Part shown: positions 21,661 through 57,955 of the stretch, in pieces
Layout: every line of letters starts with the position of its first letter
Position numbering within the stretch: the stretch's first letter is position 1
Source: Ciona savignyi
Taxonomy: Eukaryota > Chordata > Ascidiacea > Phlebobranchia > Cionidae
Direction of reading: 5' to 3'
Assembly: GCA_000149265.1 (NCBI GenBank)
Contig: CH002977.1
Span: 1,180,784-1,244,783, forward strand
Length of the DNA: 64,000 nucleotides
Made by a program: the position numbers and the translations under genes
Notes under the pieces: generated by a model
What the model was told of the DNA's origin: nothing
Database searches by the model: none
The model's input: only the letters and a program-made list of their open reading frames with translations

Positions 21661-24008
21661 AGTGTACTAAAACGCCCCTGCGTTTTTCCCTTCACGTTGA
21701 AGCATGAGTATATTAACCTATACTTTACTAGCGTATTTTTATACGACAATATGAACAAATGAATCGATTCATAACAAGTCCAGATAGATATTTTGATCCC
21801 CTTATATAAAAACTGCAATACGACCCGGCGACAGAAAACCGGAGGTATTCAATATACTATGTAGAGGTGCGACTGCCGGCAACTGTCTACGTGAGAAGTT
21901 GCAATATGCTTAAACGGCTGCTTGTTATTTAGAATTTTAACTAACGCGTCACTAACCAATACTTAATGGTTTAATATGAGAAAAATAAAAATACCAAATC
22001 GATGGTGGGAAGTATTCGAAGAAGTTCTTGTAAATGGCGTTTTTAGGAGAAAATTATATATACAGTTAAGAAATCACACCCAATTTAAGCAAAGAAAACA
22101 ATATTTATAAATTGTGACTGAGCAAAATAATGAACTCTTATCTTAACAATAAACACGAAAATGATTTCAAAAAAATTAAAACTTACGAAGACCATCAAAT
22201 TGGTTTTAGAACGTGGAAACTTTCGAGTAAAAGCCGAATCACTAATCCGCTCAATTATTTGGTCGAATGGTGGATCAAGCAGTCAAACTTACTCTTTCAT
22301 TTAATTTAATTACTTAGCATCAGACACAGAATATTAAAAGCTACCTTTAAGCTGCTATGGGCATGCAACTACATTATATAGGTATAAGCCCAAACAGAAC
22401 AGTTATATTTTAGGGTGCTCTCTTTAGTTTTAGAACACGGTGGGATATACAATTCCATATTCATAGGCAGTATAGTTATATGTCGAATATATCTTAATAG
22501 CGGTAATAACATGCGCTATTTAAATAGAAAAATACCTCCTATAAATAAATTTTATTAAAATGATATGATGGCAAATATAAAATAAATTTATCATTTAAAA
22601 AAATGTGGAATTATATATTATAAAATTGTTAGTATATTAAAATTCAATATAGCGCCCTTTTTAAAACATTATCATGTAAAGGTATTGGAAACAGTGTTAG
22701 GTGATAAGCCTATAGGTAAGTTAAACGATAGCGCACACGAGGAATATAGGCCTGTGCAAAGCGTGCTTCGTTTCGTATGGATTTCCCGCGGGGCAGCGCA
22801 CACTATGTTATTTCGGTAGTTAGATTGACATGTTCAAGTGGCAACATCAAAATGAAATGGATTAATCGAGTTTTTAAGCGAGCATACATTGGCGAAACGT
22901 AAGCCTATTACTTACCATTTTCTACTATATTTTGTGATTGTGCATAACTGTATTCCTCATTAGGCTACATACGAAATTTGTTGGCCTTTGCAGAAAAGGT
23001 TGACTACAATTTTAGTAAATTGAAAGAATTTTCCAGGAAAGGGATTGATTATTCATCGCAATTTTCTACGTAGTTAGGTAACTAGCTATACGATGGAATC
23101 ATGTAACATTTGTCATTTCATCACTTATTAAAACTATGAAATAATACTAAAATTGCCAAATATCGATACGTTAAAAAATAATATTAAAAAATATATGTTG
23201 TGCTTCATATTAAGCAAGATATGGTAATAGAAACGTTTTCATGGTCATTTTTACATATAGCCTTAATGTCCAAATAAAAGTATATTGTTGGGCACTATTG
23301 ACATCAAGTGAACAAATGCTATTGACACCATCAAAATTCGCATTGGAATGGGTGTAAATCAGGCGATATTAAATGAGCAAAGAGCTGTATCTATTAGGTT
23401 TAGTCTAAGATTTAAAACAAAACGATTGATTCAACTTCCATGAGACTGAACGGATGCCTGGGATAATGATAAATAGGGTCTGGAAATTATTGGTTTGTTG
23501 AGTTATTAGCGGCAAAGACAGCCGTTTATCATATTTTAAAGAGTGTTTGAATACAAGGAAGCGTTTGGCTTTTAAATGCGGCGCATCTTTCAATCACATA
23601 TTTTCCCGGCGTTTATACTATGTGTCGTATACGCCGCTTTCCTGAACGTGTCACGAAATCTGAGTCTTTTCACGCCCACTTAAAATAAACAAAGCTCCTA
23701 GAAATTCATACCATTAGGATATTCGTTATCAATGAGCATCAGACAGACAGCGATGCAAAAACAGAAACTGAACAAACGATATTAACGTATTATTTCATCG
23801 CAATATTGAACCTTAGTTCTAATATTATAATCAGGCCTAGAATAATCAAGTAAGCAATAGTAATTAAATCATTGCCATTCGGCTGGTTGACGTATTTTTG
23901 TCCGGGCAGGTATTTTGAATTGAGTATCCTGTTGCCGGTAGATTATTAATATAGGCCTAACAGAAGAGTTAGAATAGCAAATGTGACCGTTGCTGCTCTT
24001 GGTTAAAA
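21661..24008. other. Divergent intergenic interval (TYW4/ferlin promoters expected here)
   Basis: AT-rich interval between the proposed TYW4 first exon and the ferlin ATG. A locally GC-richer patch lies at about 22730-22830 (GATTTCCCGCGGGGCAGCGC). I see no coding exon. A 5' untranslated exon of either gene could be here, but the sequence alone does not show it. Confidence 0.4.
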
Positions 24009-49508
<25,500 letters not shown>

Positions 49509-49937
49509 TTCAAGTATGGTGCAACTATTACCATCTGGCCAAATGTTATGTGTCTTTACCCAAACACTATGTCTTTACCCAACACACCTAAATTGTTTTA
49601 TTTCGTCTAGTGAGTGTAATGGAGAACGAAACCATGTGATTACATTATTCTCATTACTGTGTCCGTTCCATATTAATGTAACCTAAGCTTTATTTTTACC
49701 TTGTGCTTTATTTTGTGCTTGTGTCGATTTGCACTGTAATTCTGGAGTCGTAGCGTATTAGTGTTGTACTGATCACAATTAGACCAATGTTATTCAAGTA
49801 AATTGTATGTGATTCTAATGTCATTGAAACCATTTTACTCCGTTTGTATCAGGATGAGAGAAATTTAAACGAAATTCAACCTATTTTTTGCACGTTATAA
49901 CGTTTTAGTACGCCAGAGAAAATTCGATGATTATTTG

Positions 49938-49943
49938 AATAAA
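49938..49943 (+). terminator. Candidate ferlin polyadenylation signal
   Basis: AATAAA 430 nt beyond the ferlin stop codon and before the EndoU genes. It is the first canonical hexamer I noticed after the stop. Confidence 0.45.
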
Positions 49944-50479
49944 CGTAAACCCTGAGAACACTTGCTACGTGAATGTGGGTGTCGCGTCTTGAAACATTGC
50001 TTGAACCTGGTGCCTTTTAATCGGTTAAACACAGATTACCTATTATCTGTATTATGCACAAACAGTTTTTCTAAAGTATCCAATCCTTAAATGGTGGTAT
50101 TTAATCCTTAGGCGACTGAGTGTATTGCGAAACAATGCGCCGTGTTTGTTATTATATTACTATAGGTTGGAAACTTTTGTCTCTTAAATCAAACCAGGTC
50201 AATTAAACAATCTGAAGTACCCAAAAGTGGCGGACCTATCGTTCAGGTCTTTTGACTGAACGTTTTAAAAGCGAATTTTAGAACGACTTGTGGGAAACTA
50301 ATTCAAAATTGGAACTAGTCGTTTGCAGTAAAATGTGTACGCGTCACTGATAAGCCCAGGGCGCAAACTAAAAAATGCAATTATCAGGTACACGGTATCC
50401 TAGACCGATATGATAGTTGTGGAAGTTTTTTATGCGCGTTTGTTCTATATGACATTTTTAAACTTTATTCAACACAGCA

Positions 50480-52963
50480 ATGTCGTATTTTAGACTCCTT
50501 GTAACATTTGAATACTTAGCAGTGGTTATGGCAGTGCTAAGCCCAAGTAAGTCACTTATATGTGAGTGGGTAAGTGTGGGAAAGTAATAAACTATTTTAA
50601 CATTAAAGGGCAGCGTTTGGTGAGTAACTCAGAGCTGTTGAAAATATCGCACCAAATCTCTTTGCTAGACGAAAATTCGGCCTATAGTGGTATTGAAATA
50701 AACAAACAATGTCATACAACAAGCACGTCTACAAGAGACTGCTCTCCACAAAGGTAAATGTCCTTTTCTTTTGTTTATCATTATAATTGTTCGTCCTTTA
50801 AAAATAAGTGTTTGAAGCTGTCATTATAGGCCTACCTACGATAGGATAGGATATTCATGTTTATGGGAAAACAAAGAGGGTTAACACACCTTCAATCGTC
50901 AGATCCCCTCGCGCCCACCGTCGGTTTACCGGAGCTATTTCAGTGTCGTGTGTAGGCGATTCACACGTTTCTTCAATTTGTTAGAACCTATTCAGGTAAT
51001 TTCCGTTAAGTGCCTTGCCCAAGGACACAACCGACTAGCTAGCGACCGGTTTCGAAACTTAAACATTTCGGTTGAAAGGCGTCGCACTAAACCACATGAC
51101 TAACCGATCGGACTGGACTTAATAACATCTATCTACCTTGCAGATTTTTTAACAGTATCAACCTACAAATATTAAAGAAACCGACGTACAGGACGTTTAT
51201 TGCATTACTTGACAACTATGAAATGAACCAAGGCCAACCCGAAAAGGTTATAATTGCAGATATATAGTTGATTAATGATTTGTTTAAAAAAGAGTTAAAC
51301 GAAATAAAAAAATTGAATTAACAACTCGTGTAAACCGTACTTTGTTGTTAAGGTGACACGACAAGAAAGTTCTGAAGAGATTGCCTTTCTTAACGCTGTA
51401 ATGTCTTCTGCTGTTGGAAGAAAGTTGTACGAATACTTAAACCGAAAGGGACTGACAGAAGAACGTACTTTCAACGATTTTAAGCGCACGCTTTACCACA
51501 TCTGGTTTAAATTATACAGCAAATGGAATCACGTCCTAGATTCGTGCGGGTGAGTAGGCCAATAGCTGATTTTACAAAGTAAACTTTATCATTTGTAGCA
51601 ACTATCAATATGATCTCTTCAATTCTTTCTTTGTGAAGACATACATTTCTGAATAACAGCACAATTATTCATTTTAAACCACGAAAAACACACACAGGAC
51701 CTAAGTACAGTATCTCAAACACGACCAACCTTACGCTTAAAATAACAGCAGAAATCCAGGCTTAGAATAAAAGCGAAAAAGAGTAAAAGCGCGAACATTA
51801 CATTAATTAGGCCTATACCCATTAATGTTAATAGTGCCAAAATTAATGCTTTACATTTTCTACAGATTTGAACACGTATTTGTTGGTCAAATAAAGGGAA
51901 GAAGTGTCACAGGTCTTCACAACTGGGTGCAAATGTATCTTCTTGAGAAAAGCGGGCAGATGAACTACTATGGGTTCACCAAAGCAACGGTATACACGAA
52001 TTGTCACTAACAATTAACAACTTATGAAATAAAACATACCCTTAAACTGAGTGCACACGTGACTGCTGATTCTGTTGCACGGAATCTGCAGACAGCCAGC
52101 GTCGCGAGACATTTAACATTTGGAGGATAGAATAGAATAGGATAGGATATTCATGTTTATCCCCGTGAATGGGAAAACCAAGGGGGTTAACACAAGGGGC
52201 AATCGTCAGATCACCTCGCGCCTACCGTCGGGTTACTGGAGCTATTACAGTGTGTTGTATATGATAGATACGTCCCTTCAATTTGGTAGAACCCAATAAT
52301 CCGCTGGGTTCAGGCAATGTCCGTAAAGTGCCTTGCCTAAGGACACAACTGACTAGCTACCGACCAGTTTCGCACCTGCAACCTTTTGATTGAAAGGCGA
52401 CGCACTTAACCGTTAGACCAACCGGCCAGACAAGCTCGTCACTCGGTCAATTTTAAACGGTAGGCTGCATATAAATTCGTTGCACTAACCATTCGGCCAA
52501 ACTACTGTTCCTAAATGCTTATAAACAAACATGCCTGAAAACTGCGACTGCTAGATTTTTCGTACATTCGCCTAAACAGTACCGTTATTCGCCTGATTAG
52601 GGCCCACGGTCGATTGTATATATGTCAAATAATTACCCCTTTGCTTTCCAGTCCAACATGTATAGCGTTCAGTTTGCTTGGAATGGCAATGTCAAGCCAA
52701 TGTCTGGTGTATGTATCGGTTCGAGTCCAGAGTTGGAGTTCGCTCTATTTACACTGTGTTACGTCACAAGGCCGGGATCTACGTAAGCTATGTGCTTGTT
52801 TTTTCAAGGTTCCTCTTATTCTAAAAAACAATTGTGCAGGTGTCGAATTAAGATGCAAGGGAAAGGCGGCGAAGTTATAAGAAGAATACAAACACACGAG
52901 TGGATCGGAGCTAATACAAACAGAGGCACAAATAGTCTCGCTTCTGCGTTCTTTAAAGTTTAA
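50480..52963 (+). CDS. EndoU-family endoribonuclease without SMB domains
   Basis: EndoU (XendoU) enzymes cut RNA at uridines, leaving 2',3'-cyclic phosphates. Seven exons: 50480-50546, 50609-50753, 51144-51246, 51353-51549, 51866-51989, 52652-52782, 52840-52963. The total is 891 nt, 296 aa, all phases consistent. Residues 1-20 are hydrophobic and look like a signal peptide. The XendoU domain fills the rest: [20 protein letters not shown], then the catalytic set E173-H174 ([11 protein letters not shown]), H189 (GLHNWVQ) and K227 (WNGNVKP), then [16 protein letters not shown] and [14 protein letters not shown]. All catalytic positions are intact, so it should be active. It is in tandem with the next gene (765 bp spacing). 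Introns 2 and 5 each hold a SINE. Confidence 0.9.
50837..51114 (-). repeat. tRNA-derived SINE
   Basis: Minus orientation. Tail GGATAGGATATTCATGTTTA at the left, then CACCGTCGGTTTACCGGAGC, AAGTGCCTTGCCCAAGGACA, GACCGGTTTCGAAACTTAAA at the right. Intron 2 of the first EndoU gene. Confidence 0.85.
52127..52434 (-). repeat. tRNA-derived SINE, full length
   Basis: Minus orientation, essentially complete from GAATAGGATAGGATATTCAT to AACCGTTAGACCAACCGGCC. Intron 5 of the first EndoU gene. Confidence 0.9.
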
Positions 52964-53727
52964 AGAAATGACTTTACAGGCAACACTTAGAAGGGAGAAG
53001 CTGTTCACTAAAACTTTGAAAGCTAATTCTAACTCTGCCCTAAACACAAACCATAAAAGGTTTTCTCTGGTTTTACTGTGATATTATTACAAATCCGTGT
53101 TTACGCTTTTTTTATATTTGGAATTGACAATTTATGAGCACACAGCGTCTGCAGTCTATCAAAAAGGGGTGGAAACTTTCACGTTATAAACTGATTCAAA
53201 ACAACAGACCAAATACTGGTTTTGTGATAGTTAAACTTATAGTAGTAAGCTACCTAAAATAAACGATAATTAAAGCGTGGTTGAGGAAAGACCAGTACAG
53301 CATATTGTTTGTGATATCAGAATAATTCGAAGTATCCGGATAATTCGAACGAGCGTGTCATATCATACCATACCTAGCGTAGTATATGGAATTCACGCAT
53401 CGCTTGCACTAATGAATTTATTTTATGGTACAAGTGATCAAACATATCGACATTTGTCATACCAATGACGAACACAGAATAGTGGTTTTATTTGGTATGT
53501 ATAATATGCTCGTCATTCAATGTGCTCTTTCCTTGGAGTTAAGCGTTATGAATATACCGTGGGATAACAAACACATGTAATAGGCTCTACGTACTTATTT
53601 AGAAGAATCATTCGTGAGAAAGTCAGCAGAAGCGAAAAAGTATATTGACACGGCTAAATATGTTGTATACTTGGTATAAAATAGGTTGATAGGGGGTGTC
53701 ATTTAGATCAAACTCACAACCGTCAGA

Positions 53728-56700
53728 ATGATCAAATTTGCTGCTTTGTTACTATTAATGGCCCTTGTAAAAGGTATAGTACGTTATATTGAAATGTATT
53801 TTAGATCTTGTCTAACCTATACCCAGCTTGATATTATCCGTTTAAACTTGAAACGTTTTTAGGTCAGGGCCAATCCTCCTGTGTCGGAAGATGTAATGAT
53901 TACGTGGACCACTCTTATACCTGCCAATGCAACAGCTATTGCAGTGGATACGGAGATTGCTGTGACGATTATATCTCAGTTTGTGTGCCTGAGTAAGAAT
54001 CAGTATACATCAGTCATTCATTACACTTATATGCTACGGTACATTTTGTTTTTTTTAGTGCAACATGCGAAGGCCGATGCGGTTTCAAACTTGACTCAAG
54101 CAAGCCATGCCAGTGCAACACACAATGTGCTAACTACGGAGATTGCTGCGATGACTACAACAAGTTATGTGTTGAAGGGGGTGATGGCGGTGGAACTGGA
54201 TGTTGTAAGTGCTGTAAACGGGAACGAAATAGTTGAACTTAATATGACTGGTCATAGAACACGTGTAATCGTTTGAATCATCCGCATTGCCATTTTAGGA
54301 ATGAGATGTGTGCAACCATGGACCAAGGCTTGTAATGTAGAATTTGAGTAGACATGTGTCGACAAACACAGAGACTAAGCTAAGACTAATGTAACAACCT
54401 ACTGAGTAAGGTAAATATAAAAAAAAAAAAAAAAAATAGCTAATCAGTTCGATTCCGAGAAAATGCAATATTAACGAATTGTTATAACAAACGCATGAAC
54501 AGAAGTCAGTCAACAGGTGGGAATTAATAGTAAGATGTAGAGGCATATGTGTACTGAGTACCAGTACTAGTTAATACGCCCCACAACCGTCATTTCGATA
54601 CCACCGGCATAAATCGATGGCACTTTAATTTTAAGTAATGCAAAGGCTGGCAATTGAATTAAGACACTTTGCCAGAGAAAGGTTATAAGACGTGTGATGT
54701 GTCTGATTTAAGTCAGATACTCACATTAATCGGATAGGACGATTGGTTAATCTTATTTTTCGTTTAACTCGCCTAAAGCAAGACTACACCTAATATATAC
54801 ACACGCATATATATATATTAATATATATATGTTGTGTGTAAATGTAAGTGTGTTGTGTTTTAATCAAAGGAAAATATTAGTTAGCTTGTGCCCAGGGTAA
54901 GTTCCTTAGCGGATGTCATATGGAATCAATAGGATACAGTAGGAATGTCTCAATCATATACTACATTGGAATGACCATTTGATTCAACTAAATATAAATA
55001 TCCCATGAATATGACTCACAATTTAAACTTTCATATCAGCTGCTCTCTCGGTGAGCAATGCAGAAATTTTAGAAATTTCGCTTGAACTGTGGAATCTTGA
55101 CGTCAATAGAGCAGCTGCTGGTGATGTCGTGTTTAACCGCCAAGCAAGCACCAGCGACAGCTCCACCGTGGACAGCTCTTCAGAACCGTTAGTAGTCAAC
55201 AAATGTTTCTTGCATTTTGTTATACTGTCTCTCTTCACGTAGATTCTTTACGTATGTTAATCCGAACCTTCTACTTAAACCAACCTACCAGTCGCTTATA
55301 GCATTATTGGACAACTACCAAAGCGTTCAAGGAATCAACGAAGTGGTATGTAAAATGAAATAAAAACTGTATTTCAAGACCATCACAGTAAATAAGCGTT
55401 TTGCATAACTACCCAACACTTAATAATGGCAATTGAACCATTGAGTAACTCGAAATGAAACACCTCATAACCGTATATTCAAATAATTCTATTATTAGTC
55501 GTTGCTTTTTATTAAAAAAAAATAAATTACTAAGGGTGCAATTGTAACAATATATAGCCTATATTACAAATATAATGTTTTACTTTTTCATATTTAGACT
55601 ACATCTGAAGAGACTGCTGAGCAGGATGCTTTTCTTGACTTGTTCCTTGACACCAGTATCGGGAAACGCCTTTTTGAATTCCTGCAATCTAAAAGTAAAA
55701 TTTTTCTTTCGCCAATTACCAGCACTAGTTGTTTATTTCTTTCGGCCTAGCTTCGAATCCAATACTACCGATTAGTCTGGTGGTTTTACGCATGTCAACC
55801 AAAAGGTTGCAGATTTAAAACAGGTCGCTAGATATTCGGTTTGTGCCCTTGGGTAAGGCACGTAACGCACATTCCCTGAACCCAGCGGATTAATGTTTTT
55901 TTAAGGAATTAGTGCGAATCCGACGGTGTGCGCGCGGTGAGGTCTAATTATTGTCCGTCTGTTAACCATTGGTTATTCCATTCACAGAAATAAACATGAA
56001 GGGGTATCCTATCCCCGTATTCTACCAACTGGGTCGTTTTATTTTTCTACTGCTACTAAAAAGATCATTTAAAAATTTAAACGTTCACAGATCGGGCTGG
56101 TTGTTCTGACCTTGCTACTTTCAAAGATTATCTGAGAAAACAATGGTTCGAGCTTTTTAGCAGACAAAACAACGCTATGGACACCAGCGGGTAAGATAAC
56201 GATCAAAAATAGCAAAAGTATTTTAATTTAGAAGTAAAAACAATAATCTTTCAATCGTGGAATAGTTAATTTTGTCTAAAAAATCGTAACGTTTTTTACC
56301 TGCATACTGTTTTATTCATTGTGCCACAGAGAAAAATGCTAATTTGGCAAAACAACAATCGACGTGCATGACCATTTTTTTCTTTTTTGGCAGATTTGAA
56401 CACGTTTTTGTTGGTGAAATTAAAGGAAGTAGTGTATCTGGATTTCATAACTGGGTACAATTTTACTTACGTGAACAAGACAAGTCACTGAACTACTACG
56501 GCTACGTGAGATATACAAACGTAAAATCCCAGTTGTTTCTAATATTCGTGAAACTTCCTGTCAACATTTGTTTTATACACTTTATAGCCTGAACTTTACG
56601 GAGTTCATTTCGAATGGGAAGGATACATGAAGGGTCTTTCTGGTACAGCAATCGGTGCAAGTCCAGAAGCAGATCTAGCATTGTTCACTCTTTGTCATAT

Positions 56701-57338
56701 GCTACGCCCAGCATCCGCGTAAGTGTAAAACAATTTACTACCAATACACCTTTTTACCATATATAGATTTACCTATGTAAATTTAAAACACACTTTAGAT
56801 ACTTCCAATATTTATTTTTCCTAATATAAAAGTCGGTTGAAGAGTAATATTTCAGCCGAAAGATTAAGTGATCGAGTCCAGCCACTAGCTTGGACGGGAC
56901 CCTGGGTAAAGCAGGCGGAACTGTGGTTTAACACATGTCGGAAAAAATAAGCGTATGTGTAGTATATATGTGTCAACGATCGTCATTACGACTGAGCCAC
57001 AGTTGGGTTTCCGGCTATATTTTAGTGGTTGATATACATCACAGAAGCAACATCCAAAGTGCCATTTTTAAGGACGGATTAGGCCAGGAAATGACCAGGG
57101 TTAAACCGAATATAGCAACTGCCTGCTCATGACCTATGTTCTTTTCCTCAGACCACCGGCCAAATACCCTATATTCTGCAAAAGTATTTATTTTTCAATA
57201 TATTATCCCAGATGCTCAGTCAACATCACAGACGACTCAGGAACAGTTGTAACCCGTAGTATCCAGACTTGGACCTGGACAAAAACCTACCCCGGTGATG
57301 GCCTTAGTTATGTGGCTTCCGCATATTACGTCATTTAA
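53728..57338 (+). CDS. ENDOU: Secreted ENDOU with two somatomedin-B domains
   Basis: Ten exons: 53728-53773, 53863-53992, 54059-54204, 55040-55187, 55243-55345, 55598-55694, 56091-56190, 56394-56505, 56588-56718, 57212-57338. The total is 1140 nt, 379 aa, phases consistent. Signal peptide [16 protein letters not shown]. Somatomedin-B domain 1 spans residues 22-56 and domain 2 spans 62-96, each with eight cysteines (C-x3-C...CxC...CC...C). One exon encodes each SMB domain. The XendoU domain follows a Gly-rich hinge: [16 protein letters not shown]259-H260 ([11 protein letters not shown]), H275 (GFHNWVQ), K309, then [16 protein letters not shown] and [20 protein letters not shown]. This is the same architecture as vertebrate ENDOU (placental protein 11). 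Intron 6 carries a SINE. It is convergent with the Wnt gene. Confidence 0.92.
55761..56018 (+). repeat. tRNA-derived SINE
   Basis: ATTAGTCTGGTGGTTTTACG head, GATTTAAAACAGGTCGCTAG, CCCAGCGGATTAATG, tail ATAAACATGAAGGGGTATCC. Intron 6 of the second EndoU gene, only about 70 bp after the exon. Confidence 0.8.
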
Positions 57339-57343
57339 GTGGG

Positions 57344-57349
57344 AATAAA
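57344..57349 (+). terminator. Candidate polyadenylation signal of the second EndoU gene
   Basis: AATAAA starts 5 nt after the stop codon. It is unusually close, and a second AATAAA-like site lies near 57522. Confidence 0.3.
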
Positions 57350-57955
57350 TATACCCTATACTAGCATATGTGGTTTCACGGAGCTTAAGATTTGATAGAA
57401 AGCTTGGTTTGTGTTTATTTTACAAACGATTGCTTTTCGGGATAGGAAATGCTGAAGTGCAACAGTTGCAATGCAGAACGATTACAATTAAGTACGTATA
57501 GAAACGTAAACGTTGTGTAATAATAAATAACCATAGTGTGATAAAGAAAAGTACGATGAAGGAATATTAATATGAGCGATCACTTGTGCAGAATGCCCGA
57601 TTTAAATTTCTAGAAATGCTGGTCTTTTTTAAGTCTGTGTTAGCTTGCGTAGGAAAACCGGAACATAAAAATACAAATAATAACATAACGTTTTTAAATT
57701 TAAAAAACGTTTTTGTACACTAGCTGCCTGCAGCATATATTTTCATTAAAAAGCTGACGTGAGTTCTGACTGATGACATATTTGGGTTGAAGGCTGATGT
57801 GAATTTACCACTGTGTTGAGGTGTATGCGATACGGTGGAAGTTAGGACCGGAACATTGAAGATATGAATTTTCGTCACGTGAGCTGTTGCACACTTTATC
57901 TTCGGGAATGTGGTTCCGAAATGCAATAAGGTGTCACCATTGCAGAGTGAGTACC

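Noticed and set aside
50480..57338. Viral origin for the EndoU genes (nidovirus NendoU is a distant relative)
   Set aside because: Multi-exon structure, signal peptides and SMB domains match the animal ENDOU family.
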